Part shown: positions 1 to 5,239 of the stretch, in pieces
Numbering within the stretch: position 1 is the stretch's first letter
How the letters are laid out: every line of letters begins with the position of its first letter
Assembly (NCBI GenBank): GCA_902812455.1
Contig: CADDZH010000175.1
Location: 1-5,748 of the forward strand
DNA length: 5,748 bases
DNA from: Chloroflexota bacterium
GTDB lineage: Bacteria > Chloroflexota > Ktedonobacteria > Ktedonobacterales > Ktedonobacteraceae
Direction of reading: 5' to 3'
Translations under genes and position numbers: made by a program
Notes under the pieces: generated by a model
What the model was told of the DNA's origin: nothing
Seen by the model: the letters and a program-made list of their open reading frames with translations, nothing else
Databases searched by the model: none

Positions 1-430
1 TCTCTACGCCGCTCTGCAACGTATCCTGCGTCTTCGACAGGCTCGCCTGCATGGTATCCTGCAATGTGTCCTGAAGTTGGCTCACGTTCTTCTGTGCCCT
101 CTTTAAGCTCTTGCGCGCCCGCTTCACATTCTCGCTCAGGGCTTCCTGGGCCGCAGCCGCACTCGCTTGCATGGTATCTTGCAGTGTATCTTGAGCCTGC
201 GCTGCCTGTTTCTTTGCCTTCTTCGCGCGCTTGCTGGCTTGTTTATTCCCCTGGCCCAGAAACGCTTGCGCCAGGTCAAGTCCGGCAAAGAGCACGTCCC
301 GCGTTTTTGCCGCGGTAGATTGCACATTTTCTTGTACAGTGGCAGCCGTGGATTGCGCTGCACCTTTCACTTTATCGGTCACGCTCTGAGTGGTTGCACC
401 ATTGTATTGATCCGTGTTGGTCATGGCCAT
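1..430 (-). CDS. LEA-like / apolipoprotein-like amphipathic repeat protein, C-terminus cut off by window edge
   Basis: This reading frame starts with ATG at 430 (second in-frame ATG at 424) and stays open for 143 codons to the left edge, so its end is outside the window. The protein is rich in Gln, Ala, Lys, Thr and Ser and has no Cys. Residues 13-45 form three 11-residue repeats with QS at 15-16, 26-27 and 37-38 (QSTAA at 26 and 37), the periodicity of group 3 LEA proteins. A mildly hydrophobic stretch (about 46-58) is followed by a very basic segment (66-75, SKRAKKAKK). DTLQDTMQAS occurs at 81-90 and again at 121-130, and QDTLQ a third time at 135-139. No signal peptide or membrane segment is seen. 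Long helix or coiled coil is expected. LEA-like stress protection, a phasin-like coat or a histone-like DNA-binding role are all possible, and I cannot choose between them. The strong ribosome binding site just upstream and the conserved protein-level repeats argue that it is real. Confidence 0.72.
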   Translation of the reverse strand, partial: MAMTNTDQYNGATTQSVTDKVKGAAQSTAATVQENVQSTAAKTRDVLFAGLDLAQAFLGQGNKQASKRAKKAKKQAAQAQDTLQDTMQASAAAAQEALSENVKRARKSLKRAQKNVSQLQDTLQDTMQASLSKTQDTLQSGVE

Positions 431-440
431 ATTATTTCTC

Positions 441-447
441 CCTCCTT
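441..447 (-). promoter_or_regulatory. Ribosome binding site of the LEA-like gene
   Basis: On the minus strand AAGGAGG (447 to 441) lies 10 bases before the ATG at 430 and 16 bases before the second ATG at 424. The spacing favours the first ATG as start. A weak promoter-like pair just upstream (TTAACG at 481-476 and TACTAT at 459-454, 16 bases apart) would give a very short leader, so I do not call it. Confidence 0.7.
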
Positions 448-583
448 ATCTTTATAGTAAGCAGGCAACGAAATACGTTAACATTGCCTCTCTTTAAAGG
501 ATAGATCACAACTGTAACACGCTTCAAGGCTTCATGAGGTTTCATCCGCCCAAAGGTATATGAAAGGGTTGTTGGCAAACGAA

Positions 584-630
584 TGTAGGGGTCCGGTTGG
601 ATGTCACCCTGAGCGAAGCGAAGCATGTCA
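584..630. repeat. Interspersed repeat pair: TGTAGGG motif abutting a GTCACCCTGAGCGAAGCG repeat
   Basis: TGTAGGGGTCCGG (584-596) is the same head motif found next to hairpins at 898-904, 1164-1170 and 5276-5282, there on the opposite strand. It is followed almost directly by GTCACCCTGAGCGAAGCG (603-620), which resembles copies at 1057-1073 and, inverted, 1107-1131. The unit is bounded by TGTCA at 602-606 and again at 626-630. This is a non-coding interspersed repeat. Its mobility or function cannot be told from one window. Confidence 0.55.
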
Positions 631-730
631 GGGCATGATATAATATAATATGCATATGAGATCGTTATCGTATAGCTTAGCAACTCACATCGCCTGCACG
701 ATGTGCGAGCATCGTCGCCCAACCGCTGAG

Positions 731-756
731 CGCTACCTGCTTGCTGCCGGGTAGCG
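731..756. repeat. Hairpin with 7-bp perfect stem
   Basis: CGCTACC (731-737) and GGTAGCG (750-756) are perfect reverse complements with a 12-base loop. On the plus strand the stem is followed by GGCGC and then a mixed T-rich stretch (761-778) rather than a clean T run, and there is no gene ending upstream on that strand. It is therefore recorded as a hairpin and not as a terminator. Confidence 0.35.
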
Positions 757-877
757 GCGCTTCTTTATGCCTCTTTTTGCCCAGGCCTTCCAGGCGCTTT
801 ATCTCTCTTACACCTAAGAGCGCCTGAGCCTGATGATTTTTGCCACCCGAAACAGGGAATGAGTGGCTCCCCGAGCA

Positions 878-904
878 GGACAGGCACAAGGCACTGTCCC
901 TACA
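878..904. repeat. Small hairpin repeat ending in CCCTACA
   Basis: GGACAG (878-883) pairs with CTGTCC (894-899) around a 10-base loop, and the right arm merges with CCCTACA (898-904). Read on the minus strand it begins TGTAGGG, like the elements at 1145-1170 and 5240-5282. Confidence 0.5.
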
Positions 905-1053
905 GGCTTTCCCCATGCGGGTGTCAAAGTTCATTAGAGTTACTTCATTCAAATTGTAATCATTCGCCCGTACCGGCCCTTCTGAAAATATGGTACCATG
1001 ATGTATAGGCTGCTACCTTGCGTGATGAAGTTTAACGAGCAAAACCGGTCATC

Positions 1054-1180
1054 CATGTCATGCTGAGCGAAGCCTGCGGATCTCCATCGATCGGCAGCGG
1101 ATGTTTCCCCTTCGCTGCGCTCAGGATGACATTGCTGCGGCTCAGGTCAGGGGCAGGCCCTGACCCTACAGCATGACATG
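1054..1180. repeat. 127-bp composite repeat bounded by a perfect 12-bp inverted repeat
   Basis: CATGTCATGCTG (1054-1065) is exactly reverse-complementary to CAGCATGACATG (1169-1180). Inside it the left end TGTCATGCTGAGCGAAGC (1056-1073) pairs 16 of 18 with the complement of 1114-1131, giving a nested inverted pair of the GTCATCCTGAGCG-type repeat. The interval also holds a perfect 8-bp hairpin (1145-1165). The structure recalls REP/MITE-like non-coding elements. It contains no open frame of interest, and I see no clear target-site duplication. Confidence 0.5.
1145..1170. repeat. Hairpin repeat GGTCAGGG/CCCTGACC followed by CTACA
   Basis: GGTCAGGG (1145-1152) and CCCTGACC (1158-1165) form a perfect 8-bp stem with a 5-base loop, and the motif CCCTACA (1164-1170) overlaps its right end. 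It lies about 115 bases upstream of prfA. There is no T run on either strand, so it is not a typical intrinsic terminator. It is the tightest of the hairpins that share the CCCTACA end. Confidence 0.55.
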
Positions 1181-1270
1181 CTTGAAGCATCCGTCGAACA
1201 TGTTTACCGATCCTGGTTGTTAAAAATCTACATGCAGGCTTTGGGCTGGGCGGACAGAGGAGAAAGATAA

Positions 1271-1276
1271 GAGGAA
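1271..1276 (+). promoter_or_regulatory. Ribosome binding site of prfA
   Basis: GAGGAA (1271-1276) lies 9 bases before the ATG at 1286, and a second purine-rich stretch (AGAGGAGAAAG) sits about ten bases further up. The 1286 start also gives the usual length for release factor 1. A second ATG at 1295 (residue 4) is possible but less well spaced. No convincing sigma-70 promoter for prfA was recognised in the bases just upstream. Confidence 0.5.
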
Positions 1277-1285
1277 CATAGACCT

Positions 1286-2374
1286 ATGGATTTAATGGAT
1301 AGGCTTGCAAATCTGGCCCGGCGATACGAAGAGCTCAACACGTTGATGGCCCAACCGAAGGTGATCGAGGATATCCCATTACTACAGCGCTACAGCCGCG
1401 AACGTGCCGAACTCGAAGACGTTGTCAGTAAATATTACCAGATCGTCAAAAATGATAAACAAATCGCCGAAGCACAGGAAATGTACGATAGCGAGCCCGA
1501 GATGCGGGAACTCGCCGCCGAGGAGATAGAGCGCCTCAAAGGCGAACGGGAACGCTTGCTGGAAGAGGTAAAAGTGGCTCTCTTGCCGAAAGATATTATG
1601 GATGAGAAAAACGCCATCGTCACCATCCAGGCAGGTGCCGGCGGGGACGAAGCTGCCCTTTTCGCCGCCGAACTCTTCCGTATGTATAGCCGTTATGCCG
1701 ATCAACATCGCTGGAAGATCGAAATCCTGGATATGAACGAGACAGGACAGGGAGGCATCAAAGATATTACCTTTGTTGTCAGGGGCAAAGGCGCCTACCG
1801 GCGTTTGAAATACGAGGGTGGCACCCATCGCGTTCAACGTGTGCCCGTGACAGAGGCAAATGGGCGCATTCATACCTCAACGGCAAAGGTCATTGTCTTG
1901 CCAGAAGCTGATGAAGACATCAATATCGATATCAAGGATAATGATATCCGTGTCGATGTCTATCGCTCCACCGGGCATGGTGGCCAGAGTGTCAATACCA
2001 CCGATTCGGCTGTGCGCATTACGCACTTACCAACCGGCCTCGTCGTTACTATCCAGGATGAGAAGTCGCAGTTGAAAAATAAAGCGAAAGCCCTCAGCGT
2101 CCTCAAAGCGCGCCTCTGGGATATGGAACAGGCGCGCCGGCAGGAAGAACTGAGCAAATCCCGCCGCTCGCAGGTGCAGATGGGCGATCGCAGCGAGAAG
2201 ATTCGCACGTACAATTTCCCCCAAGACCGCGTCACCGATCACCGCATCGGGCTTACACGCCATAATCTGCAAGGCGTGCTCAATGGTGATCTTGACGAGT
2301 TTATCGATAACCTGATCGCAGTCGATCAGGCAAACAAACTGGAGCACCTCTTCGACGAAGAGGTCAAGGTGTAA
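1286..2374 (+). CDS. prfA: Peptide chain release factor 1 (RF1)
   Basis: RF1 recognises UAA and UAG stop codons in the ribosomal A site and triggers release of the finished peptide in the cytoplasm. The 362-residue length is normal for a full-length bacterial RF1. The N-terminal helical domain (about 1-100) is followed by the conserved GAGGDEA (117-123), the stop-codon recognition tripeptide PVT (187-189, in RVPVTEANGRIHTS) and the catalytic GGQ loop (232-234, in STGHGGQSVNTTDSAVR). A P-x-T tripeptide marks RF1, whereas RF2 has SPF there. The C-terminal DHRIGLTRHNL (318-328) is also typical. Gln234 is the residue that the methylase PrmC modifies in known RF1 proteins. prmC, a common downstream neighbour, is not here. 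The next gene on the same strand is an aminotransferase starting 33 bases after the stop, so co-transcription is likely. Confidence 0.97.
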   Translation: MDLMDRLANLARRYEELNTLMAQPKVIEDIPLLQRYSRERAELEDVVSKYYQIVKNDKQIAEAQEMYDSEPEMRELAAEEIERLKGERERLLEEVKVALLPKDIMDEKNAIVTIQAGAGGDEAALFAAELFRMYSRYADQHRWKIEILDMNETGQGGIKDITFVVRGKGAYRRLKYEGGTHRVQRVPVTEANGRIHTSTAKVIVLPEADEDINIDIKDNDIRVDVYRSTGHGGQSVNTTDSAVRITHLPTGLVVTIQDEKSQLKNKAKALSVLKARLWDMEQARRQEELSKSRRSQVQMGDRSEKIRTYNFPQDRVTDHRIGLTRHNLQGVLNGDLDEFIDNLIAVDQANKLEHLFDEEVKV

Positions 2375-2391
2375 CATTGATGTTTTATCGA

Positions 2392-2399
2392 AAGGAAGG
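2392..2399 (+). promoter_or_regulatory. Ribosome binding site of the aminotransferase gene
   Basis: AAGGAAGG (2392-2399) ends 8 bases before the ATG at 2408, good spacing that fixes this start. It lies in the 33-base gap after prfA, and no terminator-like hairpin is seen in that gap. Confidence 0.7.
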
Positions 2400-2407
2400 C
2401 AATTTCA

Positions 2408-3628
2408 ATGGCGCAATTGATCGCAGGACATCTGGATATTCGCCAGGATACACTTTCTGAACTGGATCCACCATACAGGCTGCTGCTTGGCCCAGGCCCC
2501 TGCAACGTCGATCCACGCATCCTGCGTATAGCATCGGCCCCACAGCTTGGGCATCTTGATCCGGCGTTCTTCACCATTCTGGAAGAAACCGCGCAATTGC
2601 TGCGCCGGGTGTTCCAGACGAAAAACGAGATGACCCTTTGCATCTCCGGCTCAGGCTTTTCTGGCGCGGAAGCGGTCCTGTGCAACCTCATCGAAGAGGG
2701 CGATACCGTTATTGCAGGCAGTCTCGGATTTTTCAGCGGAAAAATTGTTGAAATCTCAGAGCGTGCGGGAGCAAAAGTGGTCAATTTGACTACAGAACTG
2801 GGCGCCCCTTTAGAGCCAGAAGTTCTTGAGCGGGCTTTCAAGGAGCATCCAGAAGCAAAAATATTTGCCACAGCCATCGCAGAAACCTCCACAGGGCTGT
2901 TGCAGCCACTGCAAGACCTGGAGCGCATTACTCATGAACACGGCGCGCTCTTCGTCATCGATGCCGTCTGTGGGCTTGGCGGCGTGCCCATGAACGTCGA
3001 TGCTATGAAGATCGACGCCTGCTATGCGGGGAGTCAGAAGAGCCTGGGAGCTCTCCCTGGGCTGGCTCCGGTCACGCTTAACGAGCGAGCCGTGCAGGCG
3101 ATCAAGAAGCGTAAGAAACCTGTGCAGAGCTATTACTTCGATCTCGAAAAGCTGAATCGCTACTGGAATGGTGATCACACCTATCATCACACGGCATCCA
3201 GTAACATCGTGTATGGCATGCGAGAGGCCCTGCGCATCATTGTAGAGGAGGGATTAGAGGCTCGCTGGGCCCGTCACCAGCTCAACGGCGATGCCCTCAA
3301 AGCAGGGATTCGCGCCATGGGCCTCAATATCCTTACCAGGCCCGGCTATGAACTCTCGGTCCTGACAGCTATCAGCTTGCCGGAGGGAGTGGACGAGCTG
3401 GCTGTTCGCAAGGGATTGCTCGAAGAATATAGCATTGAAATCGGTGGCGGCTTTGGTCCTCTCGAGGGTCGCCTGTTACGCATTGGCCTGATGGGCTACA
3501 ATTCCTGTCGCAAGAATGTCGATACCGTGCTGGCTGCGCTCGAGCATCTTCTCCCACGCTGCGGCTTTACCCCGCCTGCCGGCGCTGCTCTTGCCGCCGC
3601 CGACGCCGTATACCGGCAACAAACATAA
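2408..3628 (+). CDS. Class V PLP-dependent aminotransferase, alanine-glyoxylate / serine-pyruvate type
   Basis: This cytoplasmic enzyme of 406 residues has the fold-type I layout of the alanine-glyoxylate (serine-pyruvate) aminotransferase family, which transfers an amino group from alanine or serine to glyoxylate or pyruvate. Visible marks are LLLGPGPCNV (25-34), the cofactor-binding GSGFSGAEAVLCNL (81-94), VIDAVCGLGG (183-192) with Asp185 placed to contact the pyridine nitrogen, YAGSQKSLGALPGL (206-219) with Lys211 as the expected Schiff-base lysine, YHHTASSNIVYGMREAL (259-275), and RIGLMG (358-363) with Arg358 as the likely substrate-carboxylate binder. The last 20 or so residues are Ala/Pro-rich and probably not part of the fold. 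Class V also includes phosphoserine and aspartate-type enzymes, so the exact amino donor is an inference. It is followed 22 bases later by a HAD hydrolase on the same strand. Confidence 0.9.
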   Translation: MAQLIAGHLDIRQDTLSELDPPYRLLLGPGPCNVDPRILRIASAPQLGHLDPAFFTILEETAQLLRRVFQTKNEMTLCISGSGFSGAEAVLCNLIEEGDTVIAGSLGFFSGKIVEISERAGAKVVNLTTELGAPLEPEVLERAFKEHPEAKIFATAIAETSTGLLQPLQDLERITHEHGALFVIDAVCGLGGVPMNVDAMKIDACYAGSQKSLGALPGLAPVTLNERAVQAIKKRKKPVQSYYFDLEKLNRYWNGDHTYHHTASSNIVYGMREALRIIVEEGLEARWARHQLNGDALKAGIRAMGLNILTRPGYELSVLTAISLPEGVDELAVRKGLLEEYSIEIGGGFGPLEGRLLRIGLMGYNSCRKNVDTVLAALEHLLPRCGFTPPAGAALAAADAVYRQQT

Positions 3629-3650
3629 AAAATGCCTATGGGGCCGAATC

Positions 3651-4391
3651 ATGCCGCTTGAAGAACCACAAGCTATCCGTACAGTCTTTTTCGACGCCGG
3701 TTTCACACTGCTCGGCCCCAATCCTTCCACTGCTGAAATTTGCCAGCGGGTGTGCGAGCGTCTTGGCCTGCACATTCATCTCGATGAGGTGAAACAAGGA
3801 ATGATCGAGGCGGAAGATTACTACTTCCGCTACATGCGCCTGAACCGCCAAACCTGGAGCAGCGAGCAAGCTATCAATGAGTTCTGGGCAGGCTATTACA
3901 TGAACCTGCTGCGCCCTTTTATTGAAGAGCACGATGAGCCTCGCCTCTACCAGCTTGCGCAAGCGATCGGCCAGGAATTTGACAAGCATACGAGCTGGCA
4001 AATTTATCCTGACGTATTGCCCACCTTGCAGGCCTTACGCGCTCATAGATATACCCTGGGAGTCATTTCTGATTGGGGCATTTCACTTGGCCGCATCTTA
4101 CGGCAACTCAACCTGACCCCCTACTTTGACTGCTTACTCGTATCAGCGGTGACCCGCTATGCCAAGCCTTCTCCCGCTCTCTACGAGCTGGCATTGCAGA
4201 GGGCCAACGCGGTTGCCGATTATACACTCCATGTAGGCGATTCTTATATCTACGATGTATTAGGGGCACGGGCAGTTGGCATCACTCCCGTCTTGCTCGA
4301 CCGCTCCCAAAGTTTAGAGGCCAGCAACGTCGATTGCCTGCTTATTCACTCGCTCAACGAGGTTCTTGATCTGCTGGAAATTTCTGAATAA
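3651..4391 (+). CDS. HAD-superfamily hydrolase (subfamily IA type), substrate unknown
   Basis: This is a 246-residue, probably cytoplasmic phosphatase-like protein. Motif I is VFFDAGFTLLG (12-22) with nucleophile Asp15, motif II is VISDWG with Ser140, motif III Lys172 in AKPSPALYE, and motif IV is HVGDSYIYDVLGARAVGI with Asp197 and Asp202. The helical cap (about 25-115) between motifs I and II marks the C1/IA group. The second acid of the usual DxD in motif I is replaced by Gly17, as in some HAD-IA proteins with a DAGGTL-type motif, so activity and chemistry are less certain. The frame is open upstream to 3516 inside the aminotransferase gene, but that stretch is an out-of-frame shadow. The ATG at 3651 is the first sensible start and sits directly before the conserved domain. 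The ribosome binding site is poor (GGGG at 3640-3643), which may mean translation is helped by coupling with the upstream gene. Phosphoglycolate phosphatase is possible but not shown. Confidence 0.85.
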   Translation: MPLEEPQAIRTVFFDAGFTLLGPNPSTAEICQRVCERLGLHIHLDEVKQGMIEAEDYYFRYMRLNRQTWSSEQAINEFWAGYYMNLLRPFIEEHDEPRLYQLAQAIGQEFDKHTSWQIYPDVLPTLQALRAHRYTLGVISDWGISLGRILRQLNLTPYFDCLLVSAVTRYAKPSPALYELALQRANAVADYTLHVGDSYIYDVLGARAVGITPVLLDRSQSLEASNVDCLLIHSLNEVLDLLEISE

Positions 4392-4407
4392 GCCCATAGG
4401 GGCCGGG

Positions 4408-5136
4408 TTACTGGATCTCCCGGACGACTTCGACGCCGTTCAGGCGCATATGGTACAAGAACAGCAGGTGCGTCACATCCCCATCATGCGGTAAGGCTCC
4501 CACCGTGTTAGCCGCTTCAACCGGCAAATCATAGGTCTGCACTGCGTTTGCCGGTACGATCACGCGCATCTTTAGATTATATGCATTGGCATAGAGCTTG
4601 AGGTACATCGCCGTCTGGTAGACACACAGATCGGTGCAATCGCCCACAACCACTGCAGCGCGCAGATCGCGGTGAGCGTCCAGCCATTCGCCGAGGGATG
4701 TGCCATAAAAAGCATTCAGCGAATTCTTCGGGACAACCTTGTAGAGGTCAGCAAACGGAAGCCTGGCCAGTTCAGGAATCGTGGCTGCTTCACTTGTGCC
4801 AACCTGGCAATGGGGTGGGAAATCCGCAAACTCTACAGCATCAGGTGTATGAGTATCCTGTGCCAGTATAAAGTCACGCACGCCTATGGCATATGCCCCC
4901 TCAAAGGCTGCAACTACTGCCGGGATAATGTCCTTCACACGCGGACTCGATAACACACCTTCGTGGCAAAATCCATTGACCATATCTACACTAAACAGCG
5001 CCACGCCCCCTTGCTCTGCATCCGCGCGCAAATCGTCCCACTTCATGCTGGGTAAACTGCGCTCCCAGGTGGCAAGAGCTTCCAGGAACCGGGTGGCCTG
5101 CTCCAAAAAATTCACAGGTAAACTAGAGGTTGCCAT
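4408..5136 (-). CDS. Isochorismatase-family cysteine hydrolase, probably nicotinamidase (PncA-like)
   Basis: This enzyme would hydrolyse nicotinamide to nicotinate and ammonia in the cytoplasm, feeding NAD salvage. The catalytic triad is visible as Asp51 (FSVDMVNGF), Lys137 (VVPKNSLNAF) and Cys171 (VVGDCTDLCVYQTA). Asp94 and His96 (AQDTHTPD) plus His109 (FPPHCQVGT) match the metal-binding D-x-H...H site known in nicotinamidases and missing from many other isochorismatase-fold enzymes. The HCxxGTxxA/PEL pattern fits nicotinamidase as well. At 242 residues it is longer than typical PncA, mainly through an N-terminal helical extension of about 40 residues. The ATG at 5136 has a strong ribosome binding site. 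The gene converges on the HAD gene with only 16 bases between the stops. An NrtR-like Nudix regulator lies upstream on the same strand, which supports the NAD role. Another amide hydrolase of the family remains possible. Confidence 0.85.
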   Translation of the reverse strand: MATSSLPVNFLEQATRFLEALATWERSLPSMKWDDLRADAEQGGVALFSVDMVNGFCHEGVLSSPRVKDIIPAVVAAFEGAYAIGVRDFILAQDTHTPDAVEFADFPPHCQVGTSEAATIPELARLPFADLYKVVPKNSLNAFYGTSLGEWLDAHRDLRAAVVVGDCTDLCVYQTAMYLKLYANAYNLKMRVIVPANAVQTYDLPVEAANTVGALPHDGDVTHLLFLYHMRLNGVEVVREIQ

Positions 5137-5146
5137 TTTGCTCGTC

Positions 5147-5153
5147 CCTCCTT
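5147..5153 (-). promoter_or_regulatory. Ribosome binding site of the nicotinamidase-like gene
   Basis: On the minus strand AAGGAGG (5153 to 5147) stands 10 bases before the ATG at 5136. It overlaps an imperfect inverted repeat (CCTT at 5150-5153, AAGG at 5163-5166), so a small RNA hairpin could partly cover it. Confidence 0.75.
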
Positions 5154-5207
5154 CTTTATTACAAGGTATTCTAAATTGCTTTTACAAACAACACCTGCTT
5201 ACAAATT
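5150..5207 (-). promoter_or_regulatory. Candidate promoter and operator region of the nicotinamidase-like gene
   Basis: An AT-rich stretch lies just upstream of the start codon. On the minus strand TAGAAT (5173-5168) is a plausible -10 box and would give a leader of about 25 bases; no good -35 box is seen at the normal spacing, which fits a regulated or activator-dependent promoter. The plus strand shows TGCTTTTACAAA (5177-5188), TGCTTACAAAT (5196-5206) and a third related CTTTATTACAAG (5154-5165). The core TTACAA is repeated about every 20 bases, spacing that would put bound proteins on roughly the same helix face. A 17-base imperfect palindrome (5150-5166) overlaps the ribosome binding site. 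These are candidate sites for the neighbouring NrtR-like protein. That link is inference. Confidence 0.35.
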
Positions 5208-5239
5208 GAGTCCCCGTCTTTGGGGTGATTTACGAGAAT

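Larger units (their letters stand above)
431..1285. other. Long intergenic region between divergent genes, repeat-rich, no convincing gene
   Basis: These 855 bases separate the minus-strand LEA-like gene from plus-strand prfA, so promoters for both should lie here. The open frames inside it (for example minus 432-722 and 677-952) run across repeats and show no family features. It holds an AT-rich tract with two overlapping TATAAT boxes (639-649) and the palindrome ATATGCATAT (648-657), a 10-bp palindrome ATGGTACCAT (990-999), several hairpins, two copies of the GTCATCCTGAGCG-type repeat within a composite element, and another copy near 602-630. I see no tRNA or other recognisable RNA gene. 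Confidence 0.7.

Noticed and set aside
64..457. Plus-strand open frames opposite the LEA-like gene
   Set aside because: They are antisense to a frame with clear protein-level repeats, silent differences between repeat copies and a strong ribosome binding site, and they lack such support themselves.
432..952. Open frames on the minus strand in the long intergenic gap (432-722 and 677-952)
   Set aside because: They run through interspersed repeats and hairpins, have no ribosome binding site that I can see, and their translations show no family features.
1382..1873. Minus-strand 163-residue open frame within prfA
   Set aside because: It is a shadow of the well-conserved RF1 gene.
2326..2928. 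Minus-strand 200-residue open frame across the end of prfA and the aminotransferase start
   Set aside because: It is Ser/Arg-rich antisense translation overlapping two well-supported genes.
3516..3650. Upstream extension of the HAD gene to an ATG at 3516
   Set aside because: It lies inside the aminotransferase coding region in another frame, gives low-complexity Pro/Leu-rich sequence, and the conserved domain starts right after the ATG at 3651.
3635..4404. Similar strings GCCTATGGGGCCG near 3634-3646 and GCCCATAGGGGCCG near 4392-4405 flanking the HAD gene, as direct repeats of an inserted unit
   Set aside because: They are short, imperfect and include an indel. The gene shows no sign of recent insertion, and chance is a sufficient explanation.
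4391..4407. GCCC/GGGC mini-hairpin between the convergent HAD and hydrolase genes as a terminator
   Set aside because: The stem is only four pairs, with no T run on either side.
4672..5209. Plus-strand open frames opposite the nicotinamidase-like gene
   Set aside because: They are shadows of a gene with a complete catalytic triad, metal site and strong ribosome binding site.
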